A DNA stretch of 22,626 nt, taken from positions 1 to 22,626 of the forward strand of contig CAZWFN010000105.1 of NCBI GenBank assembly GCA_964633205.1, given 5' to 3'. The notes below the pieces were generated by a model. It saw nothing but the letters and a program-made list of their open reading frames with translations, searched no databases and had not been told where the DNA came from. Positions 11,571 through 20,443 of the stretch are shown here, piece after piece (the stretch's first letter is position 1; the number at the start of each line of letters is the position of its first letter). This DNA comes from CAYVQE01 sp964633205 (GTDB taxonomy: Bacteria > Myxococcota > B64-G9). The position numbers and the translations under genes were made by a program.

Positions 11571-14192
11571 ATGCGCCCATCGACGAGCCATCGACCCGTC
11601 TCGTTCCGCTCACCGCCGCCCGGCACCCCCGGCCGCGGCAAAAAGCGTCGCCGCGGCTGCGTCCTGCCCGCGCTGATCGGGCTGGCCGCCGCCGGCTGCC
11701 AGGCGCCGCCGGACGAGCCGGCGCGGCCGCCGGCCGTGGCCAGCGGCGCGCCCACCGCAGACTGGCGGCGGGCGGTCTCCGCCCGCATCGACCACGATGC
11801 GCGGCAACCCTTTCGCCACCGCCCGAGCGGCGCGCTGGTGCTCAACCGCGCCGCGCTGCGGGCCGTGGCCGACCCGACCGGCTTTCGGCTGCTGCCCCAG
11901 GCCGGCCCGGCGGCGGCCACCTGGTCGCTGCGGCTGCGCCCGACCGCCCTGGTGGGGCCCGGCTGGCGCCGGCCGCTGACCGGCGGCCGGATGACGGCGG
12001 CGGCGGCCGCGGTGCGGGTGCGCTACGCCCAGGGGCTGGTGCACCTGCTGGACAACGGGCCCCGAGCGCTCGAGCAACGCTACCGGGTGGACGATGCGCC
12101 GGGGCCGCGCTTCGCCATCGCCGCCCGCATCGACGGTCCGCTCGACTGGCGGCTGGCGGGCGGCCGCCTGGAAGCGTACCGTGGCCGGCGCCTGCTGCTG
12201 ACCGCCAGCGCGCCGCGGGCCTTCGACGCCGGCGGCCGCGAGCTGGAGGCCCGCTTCGCCCGGCGCGGCGACGAGCTGCTGCTGTGGGTGGCGGGCGCCC
12301 GGCGCTACCCGGTGACCATCGATCCGGCCTGGGAAGCGGTGGCCGAGCCCCAGTCCGGCGCCTGGCTCGGCTGGAGCGCCACCGGCGCCGGCGACGTCAA
12401 CGGCGACGGCCACCCCGACGTGCTGGTGGCCGCACCCTACTTCCACACCGGCAATCCCTCGGCCGGTAAGATCTACCTCTACTACGGCACCGCCGACGGC
12501 CTGCGGACCGAGCCCGGCTGGTCCTCGTCCGGCGACAACGCCAACCGGGCCCTGTTCGGCTGGTCGGTGGCGGCCGGCGACACCGACGGCGACGGCTACA
12601 GCGATCTGATCGTGGGCGCGCCCAGCCGCCCGGACACCGGCGACACCATCGGCAAGGCCTTCTGCTTTCGGGGCTCGTTCAACGGCCCGCTGACCCCGCC
12701 CGCCTGGACCAGCACCGGTGCCGGCCAGGCCGGCGCCTTCTTCGGCACCGCGGTGGCCGCCGCCGGCGACGTCAACGGCGACGGCTACGGCGACGCGATC
12801 GTCGGCGCCCCGGCCGCCAGCCTGACCGGCGACGGCTCGGCCGCGCCCGGCAGCGCCTACCTCTTCCACGGCAGCGCCGCCGGCTTGGAGCCGGCCGCCG
12901 CCTGGAGCGCCAGCGGCGAGGGCCAGCCCGGCGCCGGCTTCGGTTGGAGCGCGGCCGGCGGCGGCGACATCGACGGCGACGGCTACGACGACGTGCTCAT
13001 CGGTGCCCACCGTTACGACCTGGCCGGCAACGACACCGGCCGCGCCTACCTCTACCGCGGCTCGGCGGGCGGCCTGCAGGCCGAGCCGGCCTGGTCCGAA
13101 TCGGGCGACGCTCAGCCGGGCGCCCAGTTCGGCTGGTCGGTGGCGGTGGGCGCCATCGACGCCGACGGTTTCGCCGACGGGCTGGTGGGCGCCCCCGGCC
13201 ACGACACCCTGCACGCCGGCGCCGGCCGCTGCTACGCCTACCGCGGCGGCAACGCCGGCAGCGGCCTGCAGCCCAGCTACTGGTGGGTGGCCAGCGGCGG
13301 CGATGTGGCCGGGGCCCAGTTCGGCTGGAGCGTGGCGCTGGCCGGCGACGTGGACGCCGACGGCTACGGCGAGACCCTGGTCGGGGCCCCGGCCGACGCC
13401 ACCGCCGGCAGCGGCGCCGGCCGCATCTTCCTCTACAGCGGCTCGCCGGCCGGTCCGCGGGAGCCGGCCGGGTTCACCTCCACCGGCGATGCGGCCGCCG
13501 GGGCCGGCTTCGGCGGTACGGTGGCTGCGGCCGGTGACGTCAACGGTGACGGGGCGGCTGATTTCTTGGCCAGCGCCTATCTGGCCGACACCGGCGAGCC
13601 GGGCGCCGGCAAGGTCTTTCTGTTCCTGGGCACCCCCGGCGGCGGCCCCGCGGTCTGCGAGCCCGAGGGCGCGCCCTGCGACGACGGCGACGATTGCACC
13701 CATCCCGACACCTGCGACGCCGACGGCGTCTGCCGCGGCACGCCGTTTTCCTGCGACGACGACAACCCGTGCACCGACGACGTCTGCCGGCCGGACGGCT
13801 CCTGCGACCACCTGCACAACAGCGCGCCCTGCGACGACGGCGATCCGTGCACCGAAGACGATCGCTGCCGGGCGGCGGCCTGCCGGGGCGATCCCAAGGA
13901 CTGCTCCTGGCTCGACGACGGCTGCAAGGTGGGCGCCTGCGACCCGGCCAGCGGCCAGTGCCGGCCGCAGCCGGCGCCCGACGGCACCGCCTGTGACGAC
14001 GGCGATCCCTGCACCGCCGACGAGCGCTGCGTCGGCGGCACCTGCATCCACCAGCGTTACGTCTGCGACCGGGGCGGCGGTTGTGCCACCCGCCCGCTGG
14101 GGCCGGGCGCCGGCTGCTGGCTGGCGCTGCTATGGCTGGCGTGGGCCCGGCGCCGGCGCGCTACCCATCCCAGACCACATCGCGCGGCATGA
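11571..14192 (+). CDS. secreted FG-GAP/Cys-rich surface protein with lipobox-like N-terminus and MYXO-CTERM-like tail
   Basis: An 873-aa exported protein. The N-terminus has a basic stretch (GKKRRRG), a hydrophobic core and a possible lipobox ending at C43 (LAAAGC; the -3 residue is Ala, so weak). Residues 60-265 form a beta-rich region ending in RYPVTIDPAW, a common lead-in to FG-GAP proteins. Residues 267-690 are seven FG-GAP repeats with calcium-binding DVNGDG/DTDGDG loops, predicted to form a propeller. Residues 696-846 are Cys-rich with repeated CDDGDPCT units. The end is G-A-G-C849, a short hydrophobic segment (850-859) and RRRR (860-863), resembling the MYXO-CTERM sorting signal. Start: ATG 11571 with GGAGAG (11556-11561). 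Likely role: adhesion or surface structure. Its 3' end overlaps the convergent DUF4139 gene by 32 bp. Confidence 0.85.
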   Translation: MRPSTSHRPVSFRSPPPGTPGRGKKRRRGCVLPALIGLAAAGCQAPPDEPARPPAVASGAPTADWRRAVSARIDHDARQPFRHRPSGALVLNRAALRAVADPTGFRLLPQAGPAAATWSLRLRPTALVGPGWRRPLTGGRMTAAAAAVRVRYAQGLVHLLDNGPRALEQRYRVDDAPGPRFAIAARIDGPLDWRLAGGRLEAYRGRRLLLTASAPRAFDAGGRELEARFARRGDELLLWVAGARRYPVTIDPAWEAVAEPQSGAWLGWSATGAGDVNGDGHPDVLVAAPYFHTGNPSAGKIYLYYGTADGLRTEPGWSSSGDNANRALFGWSVAAGDTDGDGYSDLIVGAPSRPDTGDTIGKAFCFRGSFNGPLTPPAWTSTGAGQAGAFFGTAVAAAGDVNGDGYGDAIVGAPAASLTGDGSAAPGSAYLFHGSAAGLEPAAAWSASGEGQPGAGFGWSAAGGGDIDGDGYDDVLIGAHRYDLAGNDTGRAYLYRGSAGGLQAEPAWSESGDAQPGAQFGWSVAVGAIDADGFADGLVGAPGHDTLHAGAGRCYAYRGGNAGSGLQPSYWWVASGGDVAGAQFGWSVALAGDVDADGYGETLVGAPADATAGSGAGRIFLYSGSPAGPREPAGFTSTGDAAAGAGFGGTVAAAGDVNGDGAADFLASAYLADTGEPGAGKVFLFLGTPGGGPAVCEPEGAPCDDGDDCTHPDTCDADGVCRGTPFSCDDDNPCTDDVCRPDGSCDHLHNSAPCDDGDPCTEDDRCRAAACRGDPKDCSWLDDGCKVGACDPASGQCRPQPAPDGTACDDGDPCTADERCVGGTCIHQRYVCDRGGGCATRPLGPGAGCWLALLWLAWARRRRATHPRPHRAA
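12369..13640 (+). repeat. seven tandem FG-GAP repeats
   Basis: Seven units of about 58-66 residues each begin with a G-W-S or G-T-type triplet, followed within 10 residues by a D-x-[DN]-G-D-G or D-x-D-A-D-G calcium loop. Each continues to a [FL]xG strand (YLYYG, CFRG, LFHG, LYRG, AYRG, LYSG, LFLG). The DNA is repetitive as well, with recurring GACGGCGACGGCTAC-like blocks. Seven is the number expected for one closed beta-propeller of the integrin-alpha type. Unit 5 (AIDADG) and unit 6 (DVDADG) have Ala in place of Gly in the loop. Confidence 0.85.
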
Positions 14193-15765
14193 TCAGCGCA
14201 AAGGCCAAGGTCACCCGGCGCTGCTTGCCCGGCGCCAGCGCGATCGTCCAGCGCACCAGTCCCTGCGCATCGCGCTCGAACCCGGGGCTGGTCTTCCCTT
14301 CGTCGAGCTCGACCTGCACCTGCTCGAGCTCGCTGACCGGGACCCGTTCGAGCAGCTGCAGCTCGCGCGGCCGGCCGCTGTGGTTGGCCAGGTCGATGGT
14401 GACCCGCCGGCGGTGGATGCGGCGGCGGCGCACGCCGCTGCGCTCGTCGCGGCGTTCCTCGTCACGCAGCACCACCAGCCCGTCGTCCGACCCCCATGAC
14501 AGGGCGAAACGCTCCCCCGGGTTGACGAAACGCACCTCGCCGCGGCCGGTGTAGCCGCCGCCGCGGAACAGCTGCACCGGCCCCGCCAGCAGCGGCCGGC
14601 GCGAGGGGTTGTCCTGCTCGGTGCGCAGGTAGACGTGGGACGCCAGCGCCGGGGCGCACATCCGATCGCGCTGGACGGTGGTCCGCCAGCGTTCGAACGC
14701 GATCCGGTGCGGGCGGCCGTCGCCGGGCACGTCCACCCGTTCCGGCACCTGGAAGGTACGCACCTGGCCCCCATCGTCGACCCCGGGCGGGGTGTCGGCG
14801 CTGACCGTCTCGACGTCGGCGGTGCGGGCGATGACCTGGTCGCGCGACTCGACCTCCACCACCTGGCGCTCGCGCTCGGTCTTGGGCCGCGACCGCAGGA
14901 CGTCGTCCTCGAGCAACGGCAGCTCGGCGCCCAGGCTGGGCCGGTCGGTCGACAGCGACAGCTCGACGTCCAGCCAGTCCTCGCCGGTGGCCTGCCAGAC
15001 GGTTCCGTCGGAGGTCCAGTCCAGCTCGGCTGCATCGGTCTGCTCCTCCAGGTGGGCGGTGTAGGACGGCCGCCACAGGGCGCAGGGCACCTGGTACTCG
15101 AAGGCGATGGTCCAGCGGCCGCCGGCCGCCACCTCCAGCTCGGCCTCGAGCACGGCGCCGTACTCGGGCACCGGCGCCAGGGCCGCGCCCAGCTGCTCCA
15201 ATAGCTGCTCGAGGTCGAGCCGCCGATCGTCCTGCGCCCACTGGCCTTCCAGCAGGGCGCGCTCCAGCTCGGCCCGGTACGAGAACAGGCGCTGCAGATC
15301 CTCGGCCCAGCCCGGATCGAACGGACCCACCAGCAGCCGGTCCTGCACCTGCTGGCGCAGCGCGGCCAGGGCGTCGGCGATCAGCTCCCGCTCGTGAAAG
15401 CGGCCGAGCTGCCGGTCGTGCAGCTGCACCAAGGCGTCGTGCTGCGACTCGATGGCCGCGCGCAGCTCCTGCTCGCGCTCCGGCCGGGCCGCGCGCACCC
15501 GGTAGTGCCGCCGCAGGCCGGTGTCGATCACCCGGCCGGTCGCGCCCGGGCCGGCGTCGGCCGGCGCTTGCAGGCAGCAGCGCAGGCTGTGATCGGCCAC
15601 CAGCGGACTGACCCCGCCAACCCGCAGCCGGTGCCGGCCGGCCGCCAGCTCCAGCTCGGCCGCGCGGGTGACCTGGGCGCGGTCTTCGAGCACGCACACC
15701 CGCGCCACCGGCGCCGCCACCTCGATGCCGGTGTCAGGGGCGTCATCCGGCTGGCGATCAATCAC
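14161..15765 (-). CDS. DUF4139 / mucoidy-inhibitor-A-like protein (short paralog)
   Basis: A 534-aa protein of the DUF4140-DUF4139 family. The N-terminal DUF4140-like part reads ARVCVLEDRAQVTRAAELELAAGRHRLRVGGVSPLVADHSLR (about residues 23-65). A coiled coil covers about 95-195. The DUF4139 beta-region includes WTIAFEYQVPCALWRPSYTAHLE, LDVELSLSTDRPSLG, GPVQLFRGGGYTGRGEVRFVNPGERFALSWGSDD and the C-terminal IHRRRVTIDLANHSGRPRELQLLERVPVSE. There is no signal peptide, unlike many family members that are exported, so it is probably cytoplasmic. Start: GTG 15765, 8-bp overlap with the upstream paralog's stop, with GGAGG (15774-15778) 8 nt before it. It is the last gene of the operon. Molecular function is unknown in the family. 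Confidence 0.85.
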   Translation of the reverse strand: MIDRQPDDAPDTGIEVAAPVARVCVLEDRAQVTRAAELELAAGRHRLRVGGVSPLVADHSLRCCLQAPADAGPGATGRVIDTGLRRHYRVRAARPEREQELRAAIESQHDALVQLHDRQLGRFHERELIADALAALRQQVQDRLLVGPFDPGWAEDLQRLFSYRAELERALLEGQWAQDDRRLDLEQLLEQLGAALAPVPEYGAVLEAELEVAAGGRWTIAFEYQVPCALWRPSYTAHLEEQTDAAELDWTSDGTVWQATGEDWLDVELSLSTDRPSLGAELPLLEDDVLRSRPKTERERQVVEVESRDQVIARTADVETVSADTPPGVDDGGQVRTFQVPERVDVPGDGRPHRIAFERWRTTVQRDRMCAPALASHVYLRTEQDNPSRRPLLAGPVQLFRGGGYTGRGEVRFVNPGERFALSWGSDDGLVVLRDEERRDERSGVRRRRIHRRRVTIDLANHSGRPRELQLLERVPVSELEQVQVELDEGKTSPGFERDAQGLVRWTIALAPGKQRRVTLAFALIMPRDVVWDG

Positions 15766-17980
15766 GGCGATTGCCTCCGACCAGCACCCGCTTGCTGGAG
15801 ATGGTGATCCGGTACTCGAGTGTACAGTGCGCGGGCCGGTCGGGCTGCAGCGTCAGCCGGAACCGCAACCCGCCGCGGATGGGCCGGCCGCGGTCGGTCT
15901 GGCGGTAGGGCTGCGGTTCGGGCGTCGCCGCCAGCTGCTCGATGGTCACCTCGGGATCATCGCTGACGGGCAGACGCTCGAACAGCTCCAGCGTCACCGG
16001 CTGCTCCAGCCGGGACCGCGCCTCGATGGCCACCCGCTGGATCAAGGCCGTACCGCCGCCGAACAGCCCCTCGCTGCTCTCGCGGTGGCTGGTGTTGCGC
16101 GCCACCGCGATGCCCGGCTCCAGGCCCAGGTTGACCAGCAGCGGCTCACCGGGGCCGGTGGTGGCCAGCGGCGCGCTGACCACGAAGTCGCCGCCGCGGT
16201 AGACGCGCACCGGGCCGGCCAACAGCGCCAGCTCCAGGGGGTTGTCGAAGGCGACCAGCTGGTAGACGCTGTCGTCGAGCAGCGGCGTGCAACGGTAAAT
16301 GCGCCGTCCGCTGCCGCTGCGGCGCAGCACGGTCACAGCGTGCCAGCCGCCGTCGTCGGCCACCGCGGCGGGCGCCTCCACCGGGTAGCGCACGGCGAAG
16401 TGGCCCGCCGAACGTTCCAGCGGCTCGAAGTGGTCCGCCACCGGCTCGGCTGGCGGCGGCGCCGGCTCCAGCAGCGAACGCCAGGCGGCGTCGGGCACCC
16501 CATCCAATATGCGCTCCAGCGACCGTTCAGGCTCCGGACGCCGCGCATCGCCGATCGGTACCCGCGCCAGGCCGCCCGCCGTTTGCTCGGCCAGCCGTTC
16601 GGCTGGGCCGGCCGCCTGCAGCTGGCCGCGGGCGCTACCGGCTTCGGGGCCGCGCAGGCGCAGCCGGTCGAAATCGAGCGCCCGGCGGCTGGCGTCGAGC
16701 TCGGGCTCGGCCGCGGACTCCGGCTCCGGCGCGGCGGGCGCGCCGGCCCCGGCGCCGGCCGCTGGCGCCGAGCGCCGCGAACGCTTGTCGGCCACGGCCC
16801 CGACCGCGGCGGCCATCGGCGCCGGTGGCAGCACCGGCGCGCAGCTGGCGCACTCCAGCAACGCCTCTTCGGGCATCGCCGCAGACCGCAGCAGCTCGTC
16901 CGGCGGCTCGTCCGGCTCCTCGGCCTCCACCTCGTCTCCCAGCGCACCGGTCGCCGGCCGCGGATCCGGAATCGGCTGCGGCGGCGGGCCCAGCCACGAG
17001 GCCTCCGGCAGCTGCGGCACCGCCGCTGCCGCCGCCGGCGCCGGCACGGCGCGGCGATCGCGATCGTAGCCGGCGAACAGCGCATCCAATCCCTCGGGCA
17101 AGGGCCGCCAGCCGGTGGCCGGCGGCGGCTGGCGCTTGCCGATGCGCCAGGACTGCAGCTCGGGCAGCGCGCAGGAGCGCTCCAGGTCGGCGGTCGACAG
17201 GGCCATGGCGGCCCGCGGCCAGGGCTCGCCGGTCTGCTGGGCCACCAGGGCGCGGACCACCAGTTCGGCCGAGTCGCCGCTGGGCGGCACCCGCAGCTCG
17301 TACTCGGGCAGCCAGCGCGCCCCGGAGACCAGGTAACTCAGGCGCAGCTCCAGCCCTTCGCCGGATGCCTCCCAGGCGAGCGCGATCCGGGCCTGGCGCT
17401 GCAAGGCGGCCAGCGACTGCTGCCGGTGCAGCGCCTCGCGCTCGAGCGCGTCGACCGCCGCGGCCTGGCGGTCGGCCAGCCGGCGCTGGCGGCGTTCGAT
17501 CCGGCGCAGCCGGTCGCGCCCGGCGTTCAGTGCCTCGCCGGCCCAGGCCGCCAGCTCCAGGTGGGCCCCGGTCTGGCGCCGTTCGGCGAAGGCCAAGGCC
17601 TCGGGCAGCTCGGTGCCCGCCAGCGCCCGGAGCCGCAGCGACTCCAGAAAGGACAGCCGTGCCGCCTCGCGCTCGTGGTCGACAGCCAGCTCGATCCGCT
17701 CGCGCTCCAGCGCCAGCCAATCCCGCTGCGCCCGGCTGCGCTGGGGCGCCTGGCGATCGATCGACACCCAGCCCAGCTCGACATCCACCACCCTGGCCGC
17801 CGGCGGGTCGAGCTCGATCCGGATCGAGTCGGCCTGCAGACCGGGCGGCAGGCCGGCGATGACCAGATCGGCCCGGCCGGCATCCGGGGGCGGCTGCCAT
17901 TGGGCGCTGCGGGTGATCAACGCCCGCGACCGGTAGACCTCGATCCGCTCGATGCGCGACTGCAGCGGCTGCGGCTCCAT
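15758..17980 (-). CDS. DUF4139 / mucoidy-inhibitor-A-like protein (long paralog with Pro/Ala-rich insert)
   Basis: A 740-aa protein with the same plan as its neighbour. The N-terminal DUF4140-like strands are IERIEVYRSRALITRSAQW. A long coiled coil spans about residues 85-200. The first DUF4139 beta part is LELRLSYLVSGARWLPEYELRV. The second includes LAGPVRVYRGGDFVVSAPLA and VAIEARSRLEQPVTLELFERLPVSDD. Between them, about residues 285-500 form a Pro/Ala/Glu-rich, probably disordered insertion containing a CASC motif. There is no signal peptide. Start: ATG 17980, 4 nt after the permease stop, with GAGGAG at 7 nt spacing. The C-terminal strand pattern GPVRVYRGGDF matches GPVQLFRGGGY in the short paralog, so they share a fold, but the sequences are diverged. 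It may bind the ABC transporter from the cytoplasmic side (inference). Confidence 0.82.
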   Translation of the reverse strand: MEPQPLQSRIERIEVYRSRALITRSAQWQPPPDAGRADLVIAGLPPGLQADSIRIELDPPAARVVDVELGWVSIDRQAPQRSRAQRDWLALERERIELAVDHEREAARLSFLESLRLRALAGTELPEALAFAERRQTGAHLELAAWAGEALNAGRDRLRRIERRQRRLADRQAAAVDALEREALHRQQSLAALQRQARIALAWEASGEGLELRLSYLVSGARWLPEYELRVPPSGDSAELVVRALVAQQTGEPWPRAAMALSTADLERSCALPELQSWRIGKRQPPPATGWRPLPEGLDALFAGYDRDRRAVPAPAAAAAVPQLPEASWLGPPPQPIPDPRPATGALGDEVEAEEPDEPPDELLRSAAMPEEALLECASCAPVLPPAPMAAAVGAVADKRSRRSAPAAGAGAGAPAAPEPESAAEPELDASRRALDFDRLRLRGPEAGSARGQLQAAGPAERLAEQTAGGLARVPIGDARRPEPERSLERILDGVPDAAWRSLLEPAPPPAEPVADHFEPLERSAGHFAVRYPVEAPAAVADDGGWHAVTVLRRSGSGRRIYRCTPLLDDSVYQLVAFDNPLELALLAGPVRVYRGGDFVVSAPLATTGPGEPLLVNLGLEPGIAVARNTSHRESSEGLFGGGTALIQRVAIEARSRLEQPVTLELFERLPVSDDPEVTIEQLAATPEPQPYRQTDRGRPIRGGLRFRLTLQPDRPAHCTLEYRITISSKRVLVGGNRRD

Positions 17981-17984
17981 CGGC

Positions 17985-19682
17985 TCACTCCTCGCGGCGC
18001 AGCAGGGCCCGGCGCCCCAGGGCCATGGGCAACCAGGCGCCGACCGCGCCGAGCAGCACCAGCACCCCCAGCGAGGTGTAGAACCAGGCCGGTCGGGTGA
18101 TGGGCATGGGGCGGCCCGGCCAACGGAATAGAACGAAGGTAGGATACACGCTGGCCAGCAGCAGCACCAGCACGAAGCTCATCGAGGTGATCATGAACAC
18201 CACGCCGCCGATGCCGGTGGGGATCTTGGCCGGGTTCTCGGCGGTGAATTTGGGGTAGATGGCCCCGATGCCCACCCCGATGGCGCTGACGCACAGCGCG
18301 GCCAGCAGCACCAGCCCCACCGACAGCACCGCGAAGGCCTGGGGGGCGCCGATGACCACGCACGACAGCACGCTCAACAGCGTGCCCAACAGGGCCAGCG
18401 GCACGAAGTGGATCAGCAGCTTGGAGTGCATGAAGGCGGCCAGGTCGACCGGCGCCGAGCGCACGATCCACCAGGCGCGCCCCTCCAGACTGACCGCCGG
18501 GAAGACGAAACGCACCGCCACCCCGGACAGCACCAGCCCGATCATGGCGTGGTTGATGGTGTACAGGGTGAACCAGGAGAACTCGGCCATCTTCAGGTAG
18601 GAGAAATTCAGCACGTAGACCGCGGCCAGCGCCCCGAGCAACAACAGCTGCAACCATTGGTTGGTGTCGCGCAAGAAGACCCGTACATCCTTGACCAGCA
18701 GCGAGCCGGTCAAGCGGCCGGCGCCGGCGCCCAGCCGATCGAGCCAGCCACCCAGCAAGCGCGGCTCGCCGGCGCTGCCCGGACTGTGGCGCACCCGGCC
18801 GGTCTGGGCGCGGTCGTAGGCGGCCCGGTACAAGCCGCTGGCGACCCAACCGTAGAGCGCCAACAGGCCGCCGGCGCTGGTCCAGATGGCCAGCGCCGAC
18901 AGCCAGGAGGCGCCGGCGCGGTCCTCGAGCAACGGGAACAGGAACTCGGTCATCCACTGGGTGGGCAGGTAGGGCGACTCCGGCGCCCGGAACATGTCCA
19001 GAAACTCCATCATGGTGCCGAAGGACTCGGCGTCCAACAGCCGTTCCGGGCGCATGGTGCGGATCAACAGGTAGACGGCCACGAAGCCGAGCACCACCAG
19101 CACCACCAGCAGGTCGCGCGAACGCCGGGCGCTGAACAGGCGCGTCAGCACCGTGGCGATCAGGGCGCCCAGCGCGCCCGGGATGAGCAGCAGCGGCGGG
19201 AACAGCAGCAGCACCCCCAGGTAGTATGACCCGGGGGCGGCGTAGGCGCTGCCGAAGGCCAGCAGCACCGGCAGGCCGAAGAAGACCACCATCCAGGACG
19301 AGGTGACCACCATCTCGATCAGACGGGCGAACACCAGCGCCCCGGTGGGAACCGGCATCGACAGCAGCAGCACCAGGTCCTCGGACAAAAACAGGATCGA
19401 GAACGAGCTGATGGTGGTCGAGATCAGCAGGATCGACACCAGGATCAGCAGCACCAGCGACATCAGCTTGTGCGGGATCAGGGCCCCGACCAGCTCCACC
19501 TGCATCACGTGGCCCAGAAACCATTCCGAGCCGGCGAGGATGCCGGCGGCGAAGGCCAACGCCAACAGCAGCAAGCCGATCAAGCGCAGCGGGTGGCGCC
19601 GCTCGCCGGAGCGGAACATGCGCGTCATCCCGCGCAGCTTGGGCCGCAACAGCCCCCCGAGCTCGGCCAGCTCGCCCGTCAC
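17985..19682 (-). CDS. multi-spanning ABC transporter permease (ABC-2/EcsB-like)
   Basis: A 565-aa integral membrane protein with about 12 hydrophobic segments. The first is at 34-52; a charged cytoplasmic stretch follows segment 6 (YDRAQTGRVRHSPG), with KDVRVFLRDTNQW ahead of segment 7. Twelve spans in one chain, partnered by a single short ATPase, suggest an exporter whose permease is an internally duplicated or large ABC-2-type unit. Start: GTG 19682 overlapping the ATPase stop by 4 bp (GTGA), with GGAGG (19693-19697) about 10 nt before it. In-frame sequence upstream of 19682 is an antisense-like read-through of the ATPase gene and is excluded. The substrate is unknown; the neighbours suggest an envelope component. 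Confidence 0.85.
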   Translation of the reverse strand: MTGELAELGGLLRPKLRGMTRMFRSGERRHPLRLIGLLLLALAFAAGILAGSEWFLGHVMQVELVGALIPHKLMSLVLLILVSILLISTTISSFSILFLSEDLVLLLSMPVPTGALVFARLIEMVVTSSWMVVFFGLPVLLAFGSAYAAPGSYYLGVLLLFPPLLLIPGALGALIATVLTRLFSARRSRDLLVVLVVLGFVAVYLLIRTMRPERLLDAESFGTMMEFLDMFRAPESPYLPTQWMTEFLFPLLEDRAGASWLSALAIWTSAGGLLALYGWVASGLYRAAYDRAQTGRVRHSPGSAGEPRLLGGWLDRLGAGAGRLTGSLLVKDVRVFLRDTNQWLQLLLLGALAAVYVLNFSYLKMAEFSWFTLYTINHAMIGLVLSGVAVRFVFPAVSLEGRAWWIVRSAPVDLAAFMHSKLLIHFVPLALLGTLLSVLSCVVIGAPQAFAVLSVGLVLLAALCVSAIGVGIGAIYPKFTAENPAKIPTGIGGVVFMITSMSFVLVLLLASVYPTFVLFRWPGRPMPITRPAWFYTSLGVLVLLGAVGAWLPMALGRRALLRREE

Positions 19683-20443
19683 AGCCCGGCTTCCTCCAGG
19701 CTGCGCTCGACGTCCTGGCCGTCGGTCAGCCGCAGGAACAGCGATTCCAGCCGGGCGTCGCCGGCCTCGCCGACCTGGGCCCGGATGGCTGCCAGGTCCC
19801 CCTGGGCGATCACCCGGCCGTGCTGCAGGATGGCCACCCGATCGCACAGCTCCTCGGCCACCTCCAGGGTGTGGGTCGACAAAAAGACCGTGCCCCGACC
19901 GTCGGCCACCATGCGCCGGAACAGGTTCTTGACCAGGACCGCGCCGCGCGGGTCGAGGCCCACCATGGGCTCATCGACCACCAGCAACTGCGGCCGGTGC
20001 ATCACCGCCGCGGCCATGGTCAGCCGCTGCTTCATGCCGTGGGAGTAGCTCTCGATCAGCTCGTTGGCCCATTCGGACAGGCCGAACAGCTCGAGCAGCT
20101 CGCCGGCCCGGGCGCGCTGGGCCTCGAGGTCCACGCCGTAGATGCCGCCGATGAAGGCCAGAAACTCCAGGGCGGTCAGCTTCTCGTAGAGGTAGGGCCG
20201 ATCCGGGATGTAGCCCACGATCTGGCGGGCCCGGATGGGATCGGCCACCACGTCCACCCCGGCCACCGCCAAGCGGCCGCTGGTGGGGCGGATCAGACCC
20301 ACCAGCATGCGCATGGTGGTGGTCTTGCCGGCGCCGTTGGGCCCCAGAAAACCGAACACCTCGCCGCGGCGCACGTGCAGATCCAGCTCGCGCAGCGCCC
20401 AAAACGAGCCGTAGCGCTTGGTCAGCCCTTCGATCCGGATCAC
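19679..20443 (-). CDS. ABC transporter ATP-binding protein
   Basis: A 254-aa nucleotide-binding subunit. Walker A is GPNGAGKT (34-41). The Q-loop region reads GYIPDRPYLYEKLT (77-90) with Asp/Arg where many ABC proteins have Gln, as in EcsA-like exporters. The signature is YSHGMKQRL (133-141). Walker B is LLVVDEP (153-159), the D-loop GLDP (162-165), and the H-loop His is H191 in FLSTHTLE. The length and the SHGMKQR signature are typical of ABC-2 type export systems. Start: GTG 20443 overlapping the upstream stop (GTGA, 20440-20443). It is coupled to the membrane-anchored protein before it and to the permease after it. It would power the permease encoded at 17985-19682. Confidence 0.93.
   Translation of the reverse strand: MIRIEGLTKRYGSFWALRELDLHVRRGEVFGFLGPNGAGKTTTMRMLVGLIRPTSGRLAVAGVDVVADPIRARQIVGYIPDRPYLYEKLTALEFLAFIGGIYGVDLEAQRARAGELLELFGLSEWANELIESYSHGMKQRLTMAAAVMHRPQLLVVDEPMVGLDPRGAVLVKNLFRRMVADGRGTVFLSTHTLEVAEELCDRVAILQHGRVIAQGDLAAIRAQVGEAGDARLESLFLRLTDGQDVERSLEEAGL

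Noticed and set aside
12369..13640. Repetitive DNA that might be read as a CRISPR or minisatellite
   Set aside because: The periodicity is that of imperfect coding FG-GAP repeats in one frame, with no identical repeats and no spacers.
11610..14051. An 813-codon minus-strand frame opposite the FG-GAP gene
   Set aside because: Repetitive Val/Ala/Gly pattern produced by reading the FG-GAP repeats backwards.
15668..18100. An 810-codon plus-strand frame opposite the DUF4139 genes
   Set aside because: No domain, low-complexity Arg/Gln/Pro composition, no ribosome binding site; the minus-strand genes have family motifs.
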